This document shows positions 1 to 7,796 of a DNA stretch of 8,865 nucleotides, piece after piece. The notes beneath the pieces were generated by a model. The model had not been told where the DNA came from, made no database searches, and saw nothing but the letters and a program-made list of their open reading frames with translations. Position numbers and translations under genes: made by a program. The DNA comes from DASZVN01 sp035547055 (GTDB lineage Bacteria > Pseudomonadota > Alphaproteobacteria > Rhizobiales > Methylopilaceae), in assembly GCA_035547055.1 (NCBI GenBank), contig DASZVN010000016.1, forward strand, positions 1 to 8,865, in the 5' to 3' direction. Positions within the stretch are counted from its first letter, which is position 1. Each line of letters begins with the position of its first letter.

Positions 1-762
1 CGACAGCATCGAGATGCCGCGGCTGACGCCGTCGGTCAGGATCTCGGCCTCTTCCTCGGGTCGCTGGGTCGCAAGCACGTAGAGGAGCGGCTGGTAGTGC
101 TCGGGCTCGGGCACCGAGACGAGCGCCTCCGGGCCGAGCGCGGGATAGTCGATCAGTGCCGCATGATCGCGGGCGGCGACCAGGCGCTTGACCGCCTCGT
201 TGAAGCGGGCGCCGAGGGCGCCGTCGGGGTCGTTCTCCTTGGCGCGGAAATTGTGCACGACGTTGCCGCTGCCGAGGATCAGCACGCCCTCGTCGCGCAG
301 CGCGCCGAGCCGCCGGGCGATCTCGTAATGGACCGCCGGCGTGCGGCGGATGTCCTGGCTGAGCGGCACCACCGGCACGTCGGCCGCGGGATACATCTGG
401 CGCAGCACGGTCCAGGCGCCGTGGTCGAGGCCCCAGCTGTCGAGATCGGCGCGGGCGCGCCAGGGCTGGAGCATCTCCTCGATCTTCCACGCGAGCCAGG
501 GCGCGCCGGGACACGGGTAGTCGATCGCGTAGAGCGCATCGTCCATGTGGTAGAAGTCGTGGATGGTGCGCGGCCGCTCGCCGCGGATCGCGAGCACGCC
601 CTTCGACTCCCAGTGCGCCGAGATCACCAGCACCGCCCGCGGCCGGGGAAAGCGTCCGGCGACCGCGCGCCAGGCCCGGGTGAAGGTGTTGTCCTTCACC
701 GCGTCCGGCGGGCCGCCATGGCCGATGAAGAGGGCCGGCATCGGCCGCTGCATCTCACCCAT
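1..762 (-). CDS. DODA/YgiD-type extradiol ring-opening dioxygenase (3' end beyond window)
   Basis: This gene encodes a LigB-superfamily (class III extradiol) dioxygenase, the family of the 4,5-DOPA dioxygenase YgiD. Such enzymes use a non-haem metal, usually iron, to open catechol-type rings with O2 in the cytoplasm. The 254 visible residues contain the expected metal and active-site histidines: H15 in IGHGG, H50 in SAHWES, H114 in LDHGAW, H170 in GNVVHN and H222 in PEHYQPL. E. coli YgiD is about 262 residues, so only a few C-terminal codons and the stop lie beyond base 1. I chose the ATG at 762 because GAGGG lies 10 bases upstream. An in-frame ATG three codons later (753) is possible. The gene is divergent from the one-carbon operon. 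The natural substrate cannot be told from sequence; members act on DOPA or other catechols, and a link to O-demethylated aromatics is only a speculation from the neighbours. Confidence 0.9.
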   Translation of the reverse strand, partial: MGEMQRPMPALFIGHGGPPDAVKDNTFTRAWRAVAGRFPRPRAVLVISAHWESKGVLAIRGERPRTIHDFYHMDDALYAIDYPCPGAPWLAWKIEEMLQPWRARADLDSWGLDHGAWTVLRQMYPAADVPVVPLSQDIRRTPAVHYEIARRLGALRDEGVLILGSGNVVHNFRAKENDPDGALGARFNEAVKRLVAARDHAALIDYPALGPEALVSVPEPEHYQPLLYVLATQRPEEEAEILTDGVSRGISMLS

Positions 763-967
763 CGTTGTCGAACCCTCGCGAAGAGGTCAGCAGTTGACCG
801 CGGCGCGCCGGGCCGGCGCAAGGCTGGGCGTCGTCCCACGAGTTCGTGGGGGATTGCCCACTTTCTCTGCCCACTTTGCGACAGGCAGAAAAATCTTGAC
901 AGGCGGCGGCGCTTGGCGTCCCTACCATGGCAACAACAAGAGCGCGGAAGAGCCAGGGGAGGGGTCG
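763..967. promoter_or_regulatory. Divergent intergenic region with operator-like repeats
   Basis: These 205 bases separate the leftward dioxygenase gene and the rightward one-carbon operon and must hold signals for both. Three symmetrical or repeated sites are visible. An inverted repeat GGTCA-GCAGT-TGACC lies at 785-799, just upstream of the dioxygenase start. A palindrome CCCACGA-gt-TCGTGGG lies at 835-850. A direct repeat TGCCCACTTT occurs at 855-864 and 869-878 with a 14-base period. They precede a TTGACA at 896-901. The sites look like transcription factor targets, but no factor can be assigned. Confidence 0.45.
896..928 (+). promoter_or_regulatory. Candidate promoter of the one-carbon operon
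   Basis: A perfect -35-like TTGACA (896-901; CTTGAC at 895-900 also fits the alphaproteobacterial form) lies about 70 bases before the operon start. The best -10-like match is TACCAT at 923-928, which matches TATAAT at four of six positions. The spacer would be 21 bases, longer than the usual 17, so the -10 assignment is weak. The -35 follows directly after the TGCCCACTTT direct repeats. Confidence 0.35.
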
Positions 968-2368
968 ATGTCCGCGGAGGAAATCCTCAAGGAAGTCAGT
1001 TCGTTCTGCCGTGAAGCCCATCTCGCGGAGTCGACCTTCGGCCGGCTCGCCGTCAATGACGGCAAGCTGATCGCGCGCCTGCGCAGCGGCGGCAGGGTCA
1101 CCACCGACACGCTGGATCGCCTTCACGTCTTCATGAAGCGGCACCGGGCCGAGCGCGGGGTCGCGGTCGGCGACCGTCCGGTGGCGGTGGCGCACCAGGC
1201 GGGGAGGCGGAGCATGGCAGCAGCGGCAGCAGCGGCGGACGGCGAGCCGGAACGCGAGTTCCGCTTCTTCGACAACCGGCAGAAATATCTCCTCTTTGTC
1301 AACACCTGCAGCGAGAAGCAGGTGGTGGCCGGGCGGGTCTCCGACGAGCTCGCCAACATCCACCCGTCGCCGCCCTCGGTCAGGGTGTTTGACGCCGGCA
1401 TCGGCGACGGCACGGTGCTGACCCGGGTGATGCGCTCGATGCACGCCCGCTTCCCGACCATGCCGTTCTACGTGGTCGGCAAGGAGATCAGCCTCGAGGA
1501 CGTCCGCCTCGCGCTCGAGAAGATGCCGGACCGCTTCTACGAGCATCCGGCGACCGTGCTCGTCCTCACCAACATGTACTACGCCGAGGCGCCGTGGCTG
1601 ACCGCGCGCGACCCGGCGGCGGCCCACACCACGGTGTGGAAGGAGGTGGCGCTCCACGGCAACAGCTCGCACGAGTTCGAGGAGCAGATCGCCGAGCTGC
1701 AGCCCTTCCTCGACCAGAACTGGACCGCCCATTCCAGCGCCAAGACCGGCAACCCGGTCTACGACCGGCCGGTGGTGCTGGTGCTCTACCGCGACGACCG
1801 CCGTTTCCTGCTCGATTCGGCCCTGCCGCGGCGCGGCCAGATCCGGGCCGACTACGACCTCGTCATCGCCTCGCAGCCCTATCGCGCCCGCGCCTCGACC
1901 GCGTTCAAGGCCAAGCGCGTGGTGGCGCCCCTGGCGCAGGCGCTGCGCCAGGGCGGGCGGCTGATCGGCATCCACTCCTGGGGCAACGATCCCGGCATGG
2001 AGATCATCCACGCGGTGTGGCCGGACGAGAACCCGTTCGTCACCGACCGTCATGCGCTGCTGAAGGCGGTCAAGCAGGAGCTCGGCTCGGCCGGGCGCGA
2101 GCTGACGTTCAAGGTCAATTCCGACGCCCGCTCGATCTTCCGTTACGGCATGCACGCGATGCCGGGCGAGATGAGCGGCGCCATCGGCACCTCGACCCTG
2201 TTTGCGGCATGGAACGCCGCGGTCTATGTCGCCCAGGTCGAGGACGAGCGCCTGTCCGAAGCGCAGAAGGGCGACGCCTATATCAAGGCGACCGACGCGG
2301 TGCTGAAGAAGCACGGCGGCCTGTGGTTCAACGACGAATCCTACGTGATTTCGAGAAGGCGAGACTGA
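968..2368 (+). CDS. HTH-like/SAM-dependent methyltransferase-like fusion protein
   Basis: This is the first gene of the operon; the product has 466 residues. Residues about 10-60 (around ESTFGRLAVNDGKLIARLRSG) resemble a short helix-turn-helix-like domain found in alphaproteobacterial proteins. A variable linker with an alanine run (84-90) follows. From about residue 97 the protein looks like a class I SAM methyltransferase: motif I is VFDAGIGDGTVL (140-151) with the D-x-G-x-G-x-G pattern, an acidic E173 stands at the end of strand 2 (VVGKEIS), and ADYDLVIASQPYR (294-306) sits near the usual motif IV position. No substrate can be assigned, and methyl transfer itself is unproven. I chose the ATG at 968 because AGGGGAGG (954-961) precedes it; the frame stays open upstream to 563, but that part overlaps the dioxygenase gene and looks non-coding. 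An internal start at 1214 is possible. The stop overlaps the next ATG by one base. Confidence 0.8.
   Translation: MSAEEILKEVSSFCREAHLAESTFGRLAVNDGKLIARLRSGGRVTTDTLDRLHVFMKRHRAERGVAVGDRPVAVAHQAGRRSMAAAAAAADGEPEREFRFFDNRQKYLLFVNTCSEKQVVAGRVSDELANIHPSPPSVRVFDAGIGDGTVLTRVMRSMHARFPTMPFYVVGKEISLEDVRLALEKMPDRFYEHPATVLVLTNMYYAEAPWLTARDPAAAHTTVWKEVALHGNSSHEFEEQIAELQPFLDQNWTAHSSAKTGNPVYDRPVVLVLYRDDRRFLLDSALPRRGQIRADYDLVIASQPYRARASTAFKAKRVVAPLAQALRQGGRLIGIHSWGNDPGMEIIHAVWPDENPFVTDRHALLKAVKQELGSAGRELTFKVNSDARSIFRYGMHAMPGEMSGAIGTSTLFAAWNAAVYVAQVEDERLSEAQKGDAYIKATDAVLKKHGGLWFNDESYVISRRRD
1203..1216 (+). promoter_or_regulatory. Internal Shine-Dalgarno and in-frame ATG within the fusion gene
   Basis: GGAGG at 1203-1207 lies 6 bases before an in-frame ATG at 1214, exactly between the HTH-like part and the methyltransferase-like part. 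Translation from here would give a 384-residue protein lacking the first 82 residues. The ATG opens a run of GCA/GCG codons (1217-1237) that repeats the nine-base unit GCAGCAGCG twice and encodes seven alanines. The signal is as good as that at the upstream start, but use in the cell is not shown. Confidence 0.4.
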
Positions 2369-3275
2369 TGCCCTTTGCCGCCGCTGCCGCCGGCAGCGCT
2401 TTTCAGGATGCCCCGATGCCCCTAGCCGACCTTCTGGCCAACGTGTCGATCGAGACCTCGCCGCGCGACGGCGACGATGCGGCGCGGCTCGCCGAGATCG
2501 TCCCGGCCGGCTGCGAGGTCTCCATCACCTTCCTGCCGGGCGAGGACTATCGCCGCGTCATCGAGGTCGCCAAGCGCCTCGGCGGCCTCGGCTACACCCC
2601 GATGCCGCACATCTCGGCGCGGGCGCTGCAGAGCCGCGAGGAGCTCGACGACATGCTGGGCCGCGCCGTCGGCGAGGCCGGCTGCGACCGCGTGCTGGTG
2701 CTCGCCGGCGACGCGCCGAAGCCGCGCGGGCCGTTCGGCGCCTCGATGGACCTGCTGAAGACCGGCCTCTTCGCCCGCCACGGCATCAGGATGCTGGGCT
2801 TCGCCGGCCACCCGGAAGGCAACGTCAACGTCCCGACCGGAGAAATCCGCCAGGCGCTGCTCGACAAGATCGCCTTCGCCCGCGCCGAAGGGCATGAGCC
2901 GACCGTCCTCACCCAGTTCGCCTTCGAGGCGGCGCCGATCGTCGCCTTCGCCAAGGATCTCGCCGACAATGCCGGCGGCGTGCCGATCCATGTCGGCGTC
3001 GCGGGCCCCGCCAACCCCGCGACCCTGCTGAAGTTCGCGCTGCGCTGCGGGGTCGGCAATTCGGTCCGCGTGCTGCAGAAGCGGGCCGGTTCGATCGGCC
3101 GCCTCCTGGTCGACGCCGGCCCCGACGATCTCATCGCCGAGATCGCCGCGAGCGCGTCCGGCAACATCGTCGGCTTCCACTTCTTCCCCTTCGGCGGGAT
3201 GAAGAAGACGGGCGCGTGGCTCGTCGCCGCCCGCCGCGGTGCCGCGGCATCGAAGAGCGAAAGCAGGAGCAACCC

Positions 3276-3279
<4 letters not shown>
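2368..3279 (+). CDS. Divergent methylenetetrahydrofolate reductase family protein (MTHFR copy 1)
   Basis: The 303-residue product belongs to the MetF/MTHFR family, FAD-dependent TIM-barrel enzymes that interconvert 5,10-methylene- and 5-methyl-tetrahydrofolate in the cytoplasm. Family hallmarks are visible: the catalytic-type glutamate E29 in SIETSPRD, D115 in LAGDAPKPRGPF (the position of Asp in the R-G-D-x-P loop of E. coli MetF), GFAGHPEGN at 144-152, and Q183 in TQFAFE. Length agrees with E. coli MetF (about 296), but the sequence is clearly divergent from it. The ATG at 2368 overlaps the upstream stop (TGATG) and has GAGAAGG at 2353-2359. An alternative in-frame ATG at 2416, with CAGGA upstream, would drop 16 low-complexity residues and start MPLADLLANV. 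The 3' end overlaps purU by four bases. Next to PurU it may work in the oxidative direction, away from methionine synthesis; that is inference. Confidence 0.88.
3265..3278 (+). promoter_or_regulatory. Ribosome binding site fixing the purU start
   Basis: AGGAG at 3265-3269 lies inside the end of the MTHFR gene, 6 bases before the ATG at 3276. It decides the purU start in favour of this ATG over in-frame codons further upstream, and the ATGA overlap implies translational coupling. Confidence 0.75.
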
Positions 3280-4178
<899 letters not shown>

Positions 4179-4179
4179 A

Positions 4180-4304
4180 CCCCCCTTCGGCTCGCTGCGC
4201 TCGCCACCTCCCCGTTTCACGGGGAGGTGGGCGCGGTGGCGCGGGCTGGCTTTTCCCCCGGCCGTAGGCGGGGGGAGGGGGCCATGCCAGGCATGGTGGG
4301 GGGC
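4180..4304. repeat. Composite hairpin repeat, copy 1
   Basis: This intergenic element starts one base after the purU stop. It contains a perfect 12-bp stem with a 3-base loop at 4204-4230 (CCACCTCCCCGT / ACGGGGAGGTGG), a weaker C-run/G-run hairpin at 4255-4274, and CCATGC-cag-GCATGG at 4282-4296. Its first 33 bases (4181-4213) match 5514-5546 with one mismatch, and the third hairpin recurs there too. The first hairpin could stop transcription after purU, but no T tract follows it directly (TTTT only at 4251-4254), so it is not a classical terminator. Confidence 0.8.
4204..4230 (+). terminator. Possible transcription stop hairpin after purU
   Basis: A perfect 12-bp GC-rich stem with loop TTC lies 25 bases past the purU stop. 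No immediate U tract follows, so intrinsic termination is uncertain; it may instead protect the 3' end of the operon transcript. The hairpin is part of a dispersed repeat. Confidence 0.35.
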
Positions 4305-4347
4305 GCGTCGCTTGACGCGGCGCCATGCGCCGGGAAGGGTCGCCGCG

Positions 4348-5466
4348 ATGGCCGCCCCCACCGCCCGCCCGTTGCGCCTTGTCGTCCATGTCGGCCCGCA
4401 CAAGACGGGCACGACCTATCTCCAGTCGAATTTCAGCCGCCGCGCGGCGGAGCTCAGGGCGCGCGGCTGGCTCTATCCCGCGCTCGGCGAGCGCATCGCC
4501 AGCGCCCAGCACGATCTCGCGGAGAGCGGCGCCGCGTTCCTCGCCGGACAGGGCCGGGCCGTGGACGAATTCCGCCGCGTGCTCGGCCGGGCCGACGCCG
4601 AGGGGCTGAACCTCCTCCTGTCGAGCGAGGGGTTCCGGCGCTGGCGGCCGGTGCACTACGACGCGCTCGCGGCGCTGATCGGGCCGCGGCGGCTGCATTT
4701 CGCCTACACGCTCCGCGACCCGCTCGACCGGCTCCATTCGGCCTGGGCGCAGCGCGTGAAGGCCGGCGCCATCGAGAGCCTGCCGCAATGGATCGAGCGC
4801 CACCGCACGGCGCCGCCGCGCTGGAGCCGGCTCGACCCCTTGACCGAGCTGCGCCCGCTGCTCGCCCGCGCCGACGCGACCTGCACCGTCCTCCGCTACG
4901 ACGCGCTGCGGGACATGGGACGCGACCTTTTCGTCCACTTCCTCGACGCCGTGCTCGGGCTCGGCGGCATCGCCCCGGCGCGCCGGTCGGCCAACGAGCG
5001 GCTGCCGGTCGAGTTGACCGAGTTCCTCCGCCTCCTGGCGATCGAAAGCGGCCACGCGAAGGGCGACCGCCGCCGCGCGGTCGACCCCGGCTTCGTGCTG
5101 AGTCACCTGTTCAGATCTGGCGAGAAGCAGGCGATCGTCGCCGCCATGCAGGGGGCGGCGGGCGCGCGGCGAACGCTCGAGGTCGCGCGCGCGACGCCGC
5201 AGAGCCTCGCCGTCGAGGCGCGGCTGATCGCCCGGGCCGGGCGGCTGATGAGCCCGCCGCCGAGCGACGGCACGCTGTTCTCGCGCGAGCCGGTGCGCTG
5301 GACCTATTACGACGCGGCGGCGCTCAAGGAGAGCCCCGAGGTCGCCGTCCTCCTCGCTGCTGCGCTCCGCCGCAGCCGGCCGACCAACCCGGCCGTGATC
5401 GCCGCCAATCTCGGCAAGCGCACGCTGATCGGCTGGCGCATGGTGCGCAAGCGTTTCCGCGTCTGA
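4348..5466 (+). CDS. Sulfotransferase-like P-loop protein
   Basis: The 372-residue product resembles PAPS-dependent sulfotransferases. Residues 12-24 (VVHVGPHKTGTTY) fit the 5'-phosphosulfate-binding loop with its K-T/S-G-T-T core, and 121-133 (TLRDPLDRLHSAW) fit the 3'-phosphate-binding motif with R-D-P and a downstream serine. The two motifs are spaced as in the family. There is no clear signal peptide or membrane segment. The acceptor is unknown; bacterial members sulfate lipids, polysaccharides or small molecules. I chose the ATG at 4348 because GGGAAGGG (4332-4339) precedes it by 8 bases; a TTG at 4312 could add 12 residues but lies beside the repeat. The gene stands alone, with a composite repeat on each side, and converges on the ABC transporter gene. 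The C-terminal part (about 230-372) has no motif I recognise. Confidence 0.8.
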   Translation: MAAPTARPLRLVVHVGPHKTGTTYLQSNFSRRAAELRARGWLYPALGERIASAQHDLAESGAAFLAGQGRAVDEFRRVLGRADAEGLNLLLSSEGFRRWRPVHYDALAALIGPRRLHFAYTLRDPLDRLHSAWAQRVKAGAIESLPQWIERHRTAPPRWSRLDPLTELRPLLARADATCTVLRYDALRDMGRDLFVHFLDAVLGLGGIAPARRSANERLPVELTEFLRLLAIESGHAKGDRRRAVDPGFVLSHLFRSGEKQAIVAAMQGAAGARRTLEVARATPQSLAVEARLIARAGRLMSPPPSDGTLFSREPVRWTYYDAAALKESPEVAVLLAAALRRSRPTNPAVIAANLGKRTLIGWRMVRKRFRV

Positions 5467-5513
5467 CCCCGGCGGGACGGAACTCGCGATCTATCCGGGG
5501 TTTGATGGCCGGG

Positions 5514-5643
5514 CCCCCTCCGGCTCGCTGCGCTCGCCACCTCCCCCGCTTCGCAGGGGAGGATTGAAGGGCGCACCGCCGGCGGAGATCCTCCCCCATC
5601 GCAGATGGGGGAGGGGGACCATGCGAAGCATGGTGGAGGGGGC
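5514..5643. repeat. Composite hairpin repeat, copy 2
   Basis: This is the second copy of the element that begins at 4180, in the same orientation. It holds CCTCCCC/GGGGAGG (5540-5562), a perfect 11-bp stem with loop GCA (5590-5614, CCTCCCCCATC / GATGGGGGAGG), and CCATGC-gaa-GCATGG (5619-5633). The order of the three hairpins is the same as in copy 1, while loops and spacers differ. It fills most of the 200-base gap between the converging sulfotransferase and ABC transporter genes and could act as a two-way transcription stop. The rest of this gap (5467-5513, 5644-5666) shows nothing notable. Confidence 0.8.
5590..5614. terminator. Possible bidirectional stop hairpin between converging genes
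   Basis: A perfect 11-bp stem closes on a GCA loop between two convergent genes. There is no T tract on either side, so it is not a textbook intrinsic terminator; position and stability are the only support. Confidence 0.3.
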
Positions 5644-5666
5644 TATCCAACGACGGAAGAAATGAA

Positions 5667-7430
5667 CTACAGCGGGGCCTGGGCGGCGGCGGAAAGGGGG
5701 GCGCCCGCGACGGCAGCGGCGTGCGGGGCATGGCTCTTGCCGGCGAGCGCGAGGCCGCGGCTGTGGAAGGCGGCGAGGCCGGCGCGGTGGCCGACCGAGA
5801 TCACCCCGGCCTGCGGCAGGCGGCGGGCCAGCAGGCGGTAGAGCTCGGCCTCGGCCGGCTCGTCGAGCGAGGCGGTCGCCTCGTCGAGGAGGAGCCAGTC
5901 CGGTTCGGCCAGGAGGGCGCGGGCGAAGCCGACGCGCTGCTGCTCGCCGCCGGAAAGCTGGTTGGTCCAGGGCGCCTCCTCGTCGAGGCGCGGCAGCAAA
6001 TGGCCGAGGCCGCAGGCCTCCAGCACCTCGCGCACCGCGGCATCGGGAAAGGCAGCCTCGCCGGCCGGATAGGTCAGCGCGCCGCGCAGCGTGCCGAGCG
6101 GCAGGTAGCTCCGCTGCGGCAGCATCAGCACCGTCTGCCCGGCCGGGTGGATCACCTCGCCCGAGCCGAATTCCCAGGCTCCGGAGAGGGCGCGGAGCAG
6201 GCTGGTCTTGCCGCTGCCCGACGGGCCGGTGACGAGGAGCCGCTCGCCGGCGCCGAGGCGAAGCGCGTCGAGGCGCACCAGCTCCTCGCCCCCGGGCAGT
6301 TGCACCGACAGGTCGTGGGCGGCGAGCGCCGGGTCCGCCGCCTCGCGATAGGCGATGTGCGGCGCGGTCTGGCGGACCTCGATGCTGCGGTCGATCGACT
6401 GGCGGAAGCCGGACAGGCGGTCGATGATCGCCTTCCACGACGCGATCGAGGTGTAGGCGTTGACGAAGAAGGAGAACGACGACTGCACCTGGCCGAAGGC
6501 CGAGGCGGTCTGCATCAGCCCGCCGAGCTGGATCTGTCCGGAGAAATAGAACGGGCTGACCAGGATATAGGGGAAGACCACGGCAGCCTGGCCGTAGCCG
6601 GCGGTGAGGAAGGTCAGCTTCTTCTGCCGCGTCATGATGGCGTACCAGTTCGCCATCAGGCGGCTGAAGCGGGCGAACAGCCGCTCGTGCTCGGCGGGCT
6701 CGCCGCCGAGCAGCGCGATCTGCTCGGTGTGCTCGCGCACGCGGACGAGCGCGAAGCGGAAATCGGCCTCGTAGCGCTGCTGGTCGAAGTTCAGCCGGAT
6801 CAGGAGGCGGCCCACGAGATGCGTCAGCCAGGTGCCGATCACGGCATAGAGGAACGCGCCCCACACCAGGTAGCCCGGGATATGCAGGCTGAGGCCGCCG
6901 ATCAGGAGCGGCATGTTGGCCGAGAGGTTCCACAAGACGACGATGAACGAGCCGAGCGACACCACCGAGCCGAGCAGCCCCACGCCGATGTCGAGCGTGT
7001 TCGAGATGAAGCCGCGGATGTCCTCGGAGATGCGCTGGTCGGGGTTGTCGGTGGTGCCGCCGAGGAGGTGCATGCGGTAGTGCGTGCCCTCCGCCAGCCA
7101 GGCGTCGAGGTAGCGCGCCGTCATCCACCGCCGCCAGCGGATGGTGAGCCATTGCGTCAGGTAGAGCTGGTAGACCGCGGAGACGATGTAGGCGGCGGCG
7201 AGGCCGCAGAACAGGATGAGCTGGTGGACGAAGAGCGCCCAGTCCTTGTTCTGCAGCGCGTTGTAGAAGGTGTTGTACCAGATGTTCAGCGCGACGCTGA
7301 GGCCGACTCCGCCGAGCTGCAGGGCGATGATGACCCCGAGCAGAAGCCGCGCGCTCCAGCGTTCCTCTGAACGGAAATAGGGGACGGCCAGCGACCAGAC
7401 GGTGCCGAGCGCCGTGATGAGCTTCGCCAT
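5667..7430 (-). CDS. SbmA/BacA/YddA-type ABC transporter, fused permease-ATPase
   Basis: The 587-residue product is a half-size ABC exporter of the family that joins an SbmA/BacA-like membrane domain to an ATPase, as in YddA and Rv1819c; homologues handle peptides, cobalamin or fatty-acyl substrates. Residues about 28-300 hold several hydrophobic segments (near 28-48, 66-90, 146-168, 176-205, 280-297), and SVALNIWYNTFYNALQNKDW (45-64) is typical of the family. The ATPase has Walker A GPSGSGKT (402-409), Q-loop Q439, signature LSGGE (492-496), Walker B LLLDE (513-517) and H548. The ATG at 7430 has AAGGAA just upstream; the frame is open further up, to 7538, but that stretch reads like intergenic DNA and the family motif starts at this methionine. 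The C-terminus is an alanine-rich tail. Substrate and direction cannot be told. The next upstream gene in this direction is 408 bases away, so it likely has its own promoter. Confidence 0.9.
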   Translation of the reverse strand: MAKLITALGTVWSLAVPYFRSEERWSARLLLGVIIALQLGGVGLSVALNIWYNTFYNALQNKDWALFVHQLILFCGLAAAYIVSAVYQLYLTQWLTIRWRRWMTARYLDAWLAEGTHYRMHLLGGTTDNPDQRISEDIRGFISNTLDIGVGLLGSVVSLGSFIVVLWNLSANMPLLIGGLSLHIPGYLVWGAFLYAVIGTWLTHLVGRLLIRLNFDQQRYEADFRFALVRVREHTEQIALLGGEPAEHERLFARFSRLMANWYAIMTRQKKLTFLTAGYGQAAVVFPYILVSPFYFSGQIQLGGLMQTASAFGQVQSSFSFFVNAYTSIASWKAIIDRLSGFRQSIDRSIEVRQTAPHIAYREAADPALAAHDLSVQLPGGEELVRLDALRLGAGERLLVTGPSGSGKTSLLRALSGAWEFGSGEVIHPAGQTVLMLPQRSYLPLGTLRGALTYPAGEAAFPDAAVREVLEACGLGHLLPRLDEEAPWTNQLSGGEQQRVGFARALLAEPDWLLLDEATASLDEPAEAELYRLLARRLPQAGVISVGHRAGLAAFHSRGLALAGKSHAPHAAAVAGAPLSAAAQAPL

Positions 7431-7499
7431 GCCGTTCCTTGAGCTGCCCCGGCGCGAAGCTGCCCCGAGACGCGGCGCGGCGCAAGCGCGGGAGCCTGA

Positions 7500-7514
7500 A
7501 ACCTTCGTAAGGTT
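7500..7514. promoter_or_regulatory. Operator-like inverted repeat upstream of the ABC transporter gene
   Basis: AACCTT-CGT-AAGGTT is a perfect 6-bp inverted repeat with a 3-base centre, 70 bases upstream of the ABC transporter start. It is AT-richer than its surroundings, as operators often are. No regulator can be named. Confidence 0.3.
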
Positions 7515-7533
7515 CGGCGCGGACGCCGCGGCT

Positions 7534-7661
7534 GTCATCCCGGACGCCGCGCAGCCGCGATCCGGTCATGAACGCCGTGCCGTCCCGCGGATCCTGGCTC
7601 TCGCCTTCGGCTCGGCCAAGATGGCAGGCTCTGCCGTCATGCCCGGGCTCGGCCCGGGCAT
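7534..7661. repeat. Dispersed-repeat mosaic with perfect 10-bp hairpin
   Basis: The stretch begins GTCATCCCGGACGCCGCGC, a phrase common in intergenic repeats of Rhizobiales as I recall them, and ends with a perfect 10-bp inverted repeat ATGCCCGGGC-tcg-GCCCGGGCAT at 7639-7661. Related GTCAT and CCGCGGATCC-like pieces in between suggest decayed or rearranged copies. I cannot count copies elsewhere in the genome. Confidence 0.55.
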
Positions 7662-7696
7662 CCGCGAGTTTACGGCGCTGGGTCGGTCGGACGTTC

Positions 7697-7730
7697 GTAG
7701 GGTGGGCATCGGCAACACCGATGCCCACGT
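7697..7730. repeat. GTAGGGTGGGCA hairpin repeat, forward copy
   Basis: GTAGGGTGGGCA starts this element. It contains a perfect 11-bp stem GTGGGCATCGG / CCGATGCCCAC (7702-7712, 7718-7728) with loop CAACA. A related element lies in reverse orientation at 7797-7825. Confidence 0.65.
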
Positions 7731-7796
7731 CAACACGGCTTGTTGAGCGCCATGAATGCGAAAGTCGGGCAAGCCCGCCCCTCGCCCGGAGCCCAT

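Noticed and set aside
563..967. Upstream extension of the first operon gene to an ATG at 563
   Set aside because: It would overlap the dioxygenase gene by 200 bases, its translation has no family resemblance, and the ATG at 968 has a strong Shine-Dalgarno and starts the HTH-like domain.
755..2314. Long antisense open frame of about 520 codons opposite the first operon gene
   Set aside because: GC-rich coding DNA commonly leaves antisense frames open; the translation is arginine-, alanine- and histidine-rich with no recognisable motif.
4312..4347. TTG start for the sulfotransferase gene
   Set aside because: It has no good Shine-Dalgarno and lies beside the repeat; the ATG at 4348 is preceded by GGGAAGGG and places the P-loop at the usual N-terminal distance.
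5721..7370. Long rightward open frame of about 550 codons opposite the ABC transporter gene
   Set aside because: The leftward frame carries all ABC motifs; this one is repetitive in acidic and basic residues and matches no family.
7431..7538. N-terminal extension of the ABC transporter to 7538
   Set aside because: The extra 36 residues are low-complexity and translated from a region with regulatory-like repeats; the ATG at 7430 has AAGGAA just upstream.
5491..7728. Leftward frame of about 745 codons in a different phase over the transporter gene
   Set aside because: It runs through hairpin repeats at both ends and has a proline/arginine-rich shadow translation.
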